From: Cyanophora paradoxa
Lineage: Eukaryota > Glaucocystophyceae > Cyanophorales > Cyanophoraceae
DNA length: 64,000 nt
Assembly: GCA_004431415.1 (NCBI GenBank)
Contig: QPMI01000482.1
Location: 62,001-126,000 of the forward strand
Direction: 5' to 3'
The notes beneath the pieces were generated by a model that made no database searches, was not told where the DNA came from, and worked only from the letters and a program-made list of their open reading frames with translations. The first letter of the stretch is position 1; each line of letters opens with the position of its first letter. A program made the position numbers and the translations under genes. Below, in pieces: positions 57,358 through 64,000 of the stretch.

Positions 57358-60300
57358 ATGGCGGCCACCGGCAGCTCGTCCCGGCTGACGGACTTCGTCT
57401 TCGGAGAGCGCCTGGGAAAAGGGAGCTATGGCGTCGTCTATAAGGTCCAGAGAAAGTCCGACCAGCAGTCCTATGTTTGCAAGCAGATCAACATCTGTTC
57501 GTCGGCCGCCGCGCCGCCCTTAGCTTCGCCACGCGTAACGGCACGCAGCTGCGATGCCGCGCAAGGAGCAAGAGGAGGCCATCACCGAGTGCCGCATCCT
57601 CGCGTCCCTCTCCAATCGCTTTGTCGTGAAGGTGCCGAGCGCTCCCCGTTCTGCTCGGCAGCGCTCGGCAGACTCGATCCGTGCAGTACTACGACTCGTT
57701 CTGTGACGGCGGACACCTCAATATCATTATGGTACTTCGAATTCCCGCGCGGCGCCGCCGCCCGCCTGACACTGCGAGCAGGAGCTGGTGGGCCGCCCGC
57801 AGGTTGGGGGCCCATCACGCCTGCTTGCCCCCTTACTCCCATCCCGCAGGCCGAGAAGGGCTCCCTGCACCAGCGTCTGATGGCGCGCTGCCCTCGCCCG
57901 CTTGCCCGCCCGCCCGCCCGTCCCCGCGCTCACGCCCCCGGACCCTTGCAGGAGCAGCGGGGCAAGCGCCTGCCCGAGGACCAAGTATGGAGTTACTTCA
58001 TACAGATCTGCCTGGGGCTGCACCGTGCGTGGCGGGGCTGTACCCCCGCCCCGCCCCGCCCCGCCCCGCCCCACTGACGCCCGCCCTCTTACAGACATCC
58101 ACGGCAAAAAAGTGCTCCACAGGGATATCAAATCGATGAACGTCTTCTTGGACCGCAACGACTGCGTGAAGATTGGGTGCGCCGAATGCCGAAGCGACGG
58201 CGTGCGGGGTTGAAGCAACCGCGTGCCCCCCGCAGCGACCTCGGGGTGGCGAAGGTGCTGGGCACCTCCGCGTACGCCCACACGCTCGTCGGCACGCCCT
58301 ACTACCTGAGCCCCGGTGCCGCGTACCCCCAGCTCCTCCCCTCTCACCCTCTCACCTCACCGACTGCCGCCCGCCTCTATAAGAGCTCTGCGAGGACAAG
58401 CCGTACAACGGTACCCCTCCCCGACCACTTCTCCATCCCGTGTTCTTCCTCCTCTTAGTTTTCGCGTGCAGAGAAGTCGGACGTGTGGGCGATGGGCTGC
58501 GTCCTCTACGAGCTGTGCACCCTCAAGCACCCCTTCGACGCCCAGAACCAGGTGCCCCTGCTCCGGGAGCAGCGTGTCCCCCCTCTGATCAGCCCCTACC
58601 CCCCTCCAGGGCGCCCTCATCCTCAAGATCATTCGGGGGAAGTACCCCCCGATCCCCTCTTCGTACTCCCGCGAGGTGTGCGGCTTGGCTCTCCCCAGCG
58701 TCTGCTCGCGCTCCTGATCTCTCCCCCGCCCTCGGCCGGCAGCTCTCGGAGGTGCTGTCGAAGTGCCTGACGCGGGAGACGAGCCGGCGGCCCGACGCCG
58801 AGGGCATCCTCTCCAACGCCCACGTCGTCTCCCGCGTGCGCTGCCGCCGCCCCCATCGCCCTCTACCCCCTAGAGCCATCGCCCCCAGGCGCGCGAGCTC
58901 GACCTCTACCAGCACTGGCCCCCGAGCGCCCGCGCCCGCGTGGAGGCCGCCGCGCCCCCCGCCGCAGCGCTCCAGCCCCGGCGGGAGGCGCCGCCTCCCG
59001 CAGCCGCCGCTCCGGCCGCCGCGCTCGCGCGGCTCAAGTCTCCGGGGCCGGGGCCTCCCCCCAAGCCCGCCGCCGCCAAGCCGGCCCCGCCCCCGCCGGC
59101 CCCTCTCTCCGCCCCGCGCCCCGCCCGCCCGCGCCAGCGCCCCCGCCGCTGACAAGGAGCGGCCGGCTCCCAAGCCGGCTCCGAAGCCGGCGCCCACCCC
59201 GGCCGCCCCGCCCGCCCCCGCCCGGCACCCGTGCCCTCGCACTCCCTCCCGCTACCCCCGCGCAGCCCGCCCCCGCCCCGGCCGCGGCGCCGCAGGGCGC
59301 CCCGCGCGTCCGCAAGTCACCCTCGATGGACGCCGCGAGGGCGGAGGCCAAGGCGAGCGTGTCCCCCGCACTCACCCCCAACCGCACCCTCCCTCTGAGA
59401 GTTCCGCTCTCAGGCCTCACCAGCGGTGGCCGGGGCGCCCTCGCCCATGGGCCCCCGGCGGGTGCGGGTCAAGCCGCCCCTCCCCAAGGTCGCTTCCGCC
59501 CCCGCCCCGGCCCGCAAGCCGCCCCCGCCGCCCGCCCCGCCGCTCCCGCGGGGGGCGGCGACGCCGCTGGGGCGGCGCCGGCGGCAAAGGCCCCCGCCAA
59601 GGCCGCCGCGGCCCGGCCGGCCGGCCCCGCCCCGCTCGTCGACTTCGTCTTCGCGGGCTCCGCCCCCTCCCCCGCCCTCCCCTACCGCCTCTCCTCCCCA
59701 GCCGGCCACAGCGGCCGCGACTCCTCCCGCGGTACCCCCCGCCCCTCTCCGCCCTTCCGGCCGCCGCTCAGAAAGCGGCCCTGGCAGGACCCGATCCCGA
59801 GGTCGAGGAGGTCAGGAACCTTCCCGACGAGCCCGGCGTACCCTCCGGCCGCGTCCCCTCCCCCTACATCCCGGGCCAGCGCCCCTCCATCGACAACCTC
59901 CTCCACGCGAGCCGAACCCTCGCCCGTCGCCCCTTCGGCCCTTTGACGCGCGCCCGCAGGTGGGCCAGGCGTGCCCCCCCGACCCGTTCTTCGAGCTGGG
60001 CGTGCCCCGGCCCGCCTCGGCCTCCTCCGCCGCTTCCGCGTCCCACCTGGTGCGTCCGGAGCTCGCTGGGCCGCCCGCGTGCCTCCACGATGAGGCCGCG
60101 CGCCCCGCAGCCCCGCGGGCCCGGCCGGCCCGACTCGGCGAGGCCGGGTAGCGTCCCTTCCGCTATAGAGGTGCTGGGCGCAACCCCGACCCCCCGCGCC
60201 CCCACTTCCCCCCCCCCCCCCCCCCCCCCCCGCGCCCGAATTCACTTAACCCCCGCAGGAGGAGCAGGCGTACGCGGACGAGACGTTCGAGGGGGGCGAG

Positions 60301-60516
60301 GAGGGCCCCGAGGAGGGTGCTCTCGGCATCTCCGAGAGTGCGGCGTACCCCCTCGCGTCGTACCCCGGCCCTGCCGACGCTGTGCCCCAGCGCACGTGGT
60401 CTCGGGGGACTTCTCGGAGCTGAACCTGGGCGAGGACGAGGGCGGGGAAGGGTACCCCGATGCCGAGGCGGCGGGGGCCGCGCCCGGGTACGGGGATGCA
60501 CCCCAGTGGCGGGTCT

Positions 60517-60548
<32 letters not shown>

Positions 60549-61251
60549 GCGGATCCCAGCCCTTGGCCAGAGTCCATCCCGGTAACCTCCGTACCCCCAA
60601 GCGAATTGCAGAGACCTGTACCCCATTCGAACGGGGCACCGGGGCGCAGGAGGGGGAGGAGGGCGACTCGAACGACGCGGACATTCTGAGGAGGGGCGAG
60701 CGCACGACCCGGCTGCTGGGCCGCCGGTGCGCCGCGTGCCCCCGCCCCGCCCGTCCTCTCCACGCCACCCCTCACGGCCCTCTCTCGTCAGGGAGGAGCT
60801 GCGGAGGGCCGTCTCGACGGCCCAGCGGCAGTGCATCGACCTCGTCAACGCCTCCGTCTTCTGGGAGCTGTGCGTACCCTTCAGAAAAATGGAAAAAAGG
60901 AAAGCTGGGGTCTGAGAGTAGGGCAGGTACGGGCTCTTCAAGAGGCGAGCGGACGAGGAGGAGATGGGAGCCGGGGACGGGGGCGAGCTGGAGGCGTTCA
61001 TCGGGCGCCGCCTCGGGGACCGCGGCGAGGTCCGGCCGAGCCGCGTCGAGCCAGATCGGATCTCACCTCGCCTGACTTGCTTTCGGGACCGGCAGGTCAT
61101 CACGAAGCTGTACCACATCCTCTTCTGGTGCGCACGCGGCCCCGCCCCGCCCCGCCCCGCGCCGCCTCCGCCGCTCCTGCGCGGCGCCATTCACACTTGA
61201 GCCAGCGAGGAGGAGCTGCGGGAGACGGAGGCGGCCCTGTCCCGCGCGTAG
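57358..61251 (+). CDS. NIMA-related (NEK-type) protein kinase
   Basis: Ser/Thr kinase of the cell-cycle and ciliary NEK family. N-terminal catalytic domain: [18 protein letters not shown] (Gly loop), SYVCKQINI (catalytic Lys), [18 protein letters not shown] (alphaC Glu), [61 protein letters not shown] (HRD), KIG joined to [20 protein letters not shown] (DLG in place of DFG), [56 protein letters not shown] long Pro/Ala-rich tail follows, with [15 protein letters not shown], an acidic Glu/Pro run, [20 protein letters not shown], a helical C-terminal segment and [10 protein letters not shown], ending AALSRA at 61251. About 15 short introns. All catalytic motifs are present, so it should be active. 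Confidence 0.87.
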
Positions 61252-61729
61252 CGAGGCCGCCCGCTCGCTCCCGCTCTAGGGCGACCCGGGCCCCCACTCC
61301 AGAGTTCCGGACCCAGAGGCCGTAGTCGCAGGCCTAGGCAGCTCAGCGTGCGATCGAACGGCCTTCCAGCCCCTTGCGCATTGCGCTGCTTAAGCTTTGG
61401 GGGCCGGCTGGGCCATCGGGCCATGTTCCGCAGCTGGGAGGGGGGCGGGCGCCTCGAACGCCAGCCGCTCGAGCTTGAGCTCTTTGATTTATCTGAGTTC
61501 TAGTTTCGAATTCAGGCCGGCTATAAATACCTACGATATTTCGGCGTTGATGGCGGTATACGTGCGTGCGGTTTGCTTCGAAATTCGCAAATGAAACAGA
61601 CTCCCGGTACATGTCCTGCCTCGAGCTTGAAATAAAATGGTAATAACAGCTTGAAAGAAGGCGCGGCCGCCTCCGACGCCGCGCGAATCCTGCCTGCTCA
61701 TCTCTCAGCTCCCAATAAAACGCCTGTCC
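61252..61729. other. Convergent intergenic gap
   Basis: About 480 bp between the NEK stop and the transporter stop. Contains AATAAA-like strings on the plus strand near 61632 and 61714; nothing else supported. Confidence 0.4.
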
Positions 61730-63851
61730 CTAGAACTCGGAGGCGATCTGGCGGTTGATGTCCTTGCCGAGCAGGCCGGCCCGCTTCGCCGCGGCCTCGA
61801 GGTACCGCAGCCGGTTGTAGTAGGCGACCTGCGCGCGCGCGGGCGCGTGAGAAAGAGAGGGGGCGGGGCCGGGGGCGGGGTGCGCGGGCCCCGGCGATGG
61901 CGATGGAGATGCCGAGGGCGTTCATCGCGGAGATCTTGTTCCCGAAGATGAGCACCGACGAGACGATCACCACCTGCCGCCCCGCCACCGTGGGCCCCAG
62001 GGGACGCCGGCTGGGCGCGCAGAAGGCGGGCGGGCGCGCACGAGCCGCTTGGCGGTGCCGAGGACGGTGTGAGTCACGGCGGACATGTGGTGCAGCACGA
62101 TGAACGAGAAGAGGTTCTGGCGGGATCCGACCCGTCAGCGGCGGGGCGGGGCGGGGGGGGCGAGAGAAAGCGGGCTCGGGTGCACCTGCAAGAAGTAGCA
62201 GAGACCGGAGGCGGCCTGCAGGAGAGGCGCCGACGCGTCCGGTCAGAGGGGCGCGCGAGTTACGAGAAGTCCCAAGGGGCGCGCCAGCATGAGCCAGATG
62301 GCCTGCTTGGAGATGGCGCCCGGGTCGCCGGGGGCCCCCGGGGCCGCCAGCTTCGCGTAGTCGAAGTAGAAGGCCGCCGGCGAGAGCACGCACATCGCCC
62401 TGGACGAGGGGGAGAGGTGAGCGGGGTGGGGGGCAGGGGTGGCGGGGTGCGGCGCCGCACAGGAACGACATGTAGAAGGAGAGATTGACGGAGTCCATCC
62501 GCGTCTCGTTGAAGAGCTGGGGGGTACAGGATTGGCTGCGGTCGCTGGGTGGGGGAAGGGAAGGGCGGGCACCATCTTCGAGAGGAGGCTCTGCGAGCGG
62601 TTGGGGAGGTGAGTCGGACGGGGTACACGAAAGTGACTCGCACGGGGGTACACCCAAGGAGGCGAAGGACAGGAGCGCACCTGGGCGACCTGGGAGACGG
62701 TCGAGAGGAGGGCCGTAAAAAGCGCCATGAAAGTGACCTCCATGCGCAGCTTTGGGAAAGGTGCGTCGGCCAGATTCGGACCCGAGGCACAGAGAGCGGG
62801 AATGGGGCACCTCGGCGAGGGAGGCGAGGGAGACGCCGCCGCAGATGAAGAAGAGGCAGAGGTACGTCTGCGGGCTCGGGTGCTCCTGCAGGAAGATACG
62901 CGCCAGCAGCACCGCGAAGATCGGCGAGCTCGATTTGATCTGGCGGCCCCTCAGCGGCCCGGCGCGGGGCGCGGGGCGGCGCGGCGCGGCGCGGGGCGGG
63001 GGTGCCGCACCGTGTGCGTAAAGGAGAGCGGGGCCTCTCCGAGTGAGAGGAGGAAGCACACTTTGGAGACGATGAGAGCGAGGACGATGGGGAGGAGCCG
63101 CGCGAGCACGGGCTGCGCGAGGCTTCGGGACGGGGCGGGGCGGCGGCGGCGGGCGGGCCGCACCTGCGTGAGGCGGTGGAGGCGGTGGCGCTCCTTGTTG
63201 CTCTTGATCATGCACAGCGCGAAGGAGGCGCTGAATCCGAACTGGAAGATGGAGATCATCAGGGGGAACTGGACGCCCTGCGTCATCAGCGACTTCGACA
63301 GGAAGGAGCTGCACGAGCTGCGCGGCGGCGGAGTCGGCTACGCAGCGCTATGCGCCGCAGCGTTACCACGCCCGCGCGCTTACCTGAACAGGTACCAACC
63401 CGTAATCATCAAGGCAAACAGACCGAACTCGCTTGTCCACTTTTGGCAGTCTCCGGTCAGCCTGCAGGACAAGAAGCGCATCAGAGATTGATGGGTCCTT
63501 GCATTTGGAGCCTGGGAGGCGATAGGCTCCGATAGCTGGCGAGAGGCGGGACCGCAAGTTCCGCAACCGATGCGGGCGGTAAGCGGCACACACCGCGCCA
63601 AGTGCGGGCTCGCGCGGGCGCTTTGGTGCACAAAGCCCGGTCGCGGCGCTCTCTAAGATTCAGGGGGAAGCGCACGTGTGATGAGCCTGGCCGGAGGAAA
63701 GCTTGCTTCCGCCCCGCGAGCGGTCCGCAAGCTCCTCATCGGCTTCCCCGCCATTCGTTGAGTCGCTCATGGCAACGACCCAGGCGTCGTTCTTGGTCCC
63801 GGAGAGCGAGCGGAGGCTCGCGCCGTCGCCCCGCCTTCGTCCAGGCTCCAA
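61730..63851 (-). CDS. Triose-phosphate/nucleotide-sugar transporter family (TPT/DMT) membrane protein
   Basis: Antiporters of this family exchange phosphorylated sugars or nucleotide sugars across plastid or Golgi membranes. Minus-strand exons: KWTSEFGLFALMITGWYLFR (TM1), SLMTQGVQFPLMISIFQFGF with SASFALCMI, LLPIVLALIVSKVCFLLSLG, SFTHT joined to IKSSSPIFAVLLARIFLQEH (the conserved TPT block after helix 4), PQTYLCLFFICGGVSLASLA, RMEVTFMALFTALLSTVSQV, RMDSVNLSFYMSFLC, AMCVLSPAAFYFDY, QNLFSFIVLHHMSAVTHTV, QVVIVSSVLIFGNKISAMNA with LGISIAIAG, and YYNRLRYLEAAAKRA, ending RQIASEF at 61730. About ten helices, as expected. The start near 63851 or 63770 (MSDSTNGGEADEELADRSR) is tentative. Substrate cannot be told. 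Confidence 0.82.
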
Positions 63852-64000
63852 TTTTGAGCCCGCCTCTAACCTTGCTGCGGCACTGGCCGCAGAGTCCCGC
63901 TGGCAGTTGCTTTGGAGCTCGCCGGATAATGCCTGGTACCCCGCCGTCTTCGTTCGCAGAAATCGTACAGGGCCTGTACTTCGAGAAACATGCAGGCTGC

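Overview
The window is nuclear DNA of a GC-rich, intron-dense eukaryote, most likely a plastid-bearing unicellular alga. The evidence: nearly every gene is cut by short introns (about 50-110 nt, GT-AG with a visible minority of GC-AG), a plastid-type TatC with a presequence is nuclear-encoded, a CCT-domain regulator is present, and there are plastid-targeted-looking TLDc, ferredoxin-like and HAD proteins. A KATNAL2-like katanin, a NIMA-related (NEK) kinase, a Dpy-30 protein and a coiled-coil protein would fit a flagellate. The lineage cannot be fixed from this window; GC-AG introns and base composition would suit a haptophyte, while nuclear tatC and a CCT domain would also suit a green-lineage plastid. 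On the coding strand introns typically start GTGCGC, GTACCCC or GCGCGCC and carry C-rich tracts, so gene orientation can be read from intron skew.

Layout. 1-1.9 kb: 3' part of a CCT-domain gene (-). 1.9-11 kb: gene-free, repeat-rich block with a non-autonomous hAT-like element with perfect 8-bp target duplication, a decayed LINE reverse transcriptase (-), a minisatellite and short direct repeats. 11-15.9 kb: DUF4139 protein with a whole ubiquitin-like domain inserted (-). 16.5-21.1 kb: large multi-pass membrane protein (-). 21.3-22.9 kb: TLDc protein (+). 24.3-28.3 kb: microbial-rhodopsin-like 7TM domain lacking the Schiff-base lysine, apparently fused to a diacylglycerol-lipase-type class 3 lipase (+). 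28.7-33 kb: katanin-like AAA ATPase and upstream exons (-). 33.1-34.2 kb: small membrane protein (+). 34.9-36.5 kb: Ser/Pro-rich protein (-). 37.6-38.1 kb: Dpy-30 protein (-). 38.7-40.3 kb: TatC (+). 40.5-42.4 kb: low-complexity protein (-). 43.0-44.8 kb: metallo-beta-lactamase-fold protein (+). 45.5-48.6 kb: acidic/proline-rich protein (-). 49.5-50.7 kb: coiled-coil protein (+). 51.1-54.1 kb: GPI transamidase subunit GAA1 (-). 54.3-55.0 kb: [2Fe-2S] ferredoxin-like protein (+). 55.4-57.2 kb: HAD-like protein (-). 57.4-61.3 kb: NEK kinase (+). 61.7-63.9 kb: triose-phosphate/nucleotide-sugar transporter family (-).

The genes are ordinary single eukaryotic units rather than a pathway cluster. 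Two pairs are tightly head-to-head (GAA1/ferredoxin-like, HAD/NEK) and may share promoters. The most notable content is the lysine-less rhodopsin-like domain joined to a DAG-lipase domain (24290-28304). Next is the ubiquitin-like domain inside a DUF4139 protein (about 13900-14440). All exon joins were inferred by eye from reading frames, splice dinucleotides and family resemblance; none was computed.
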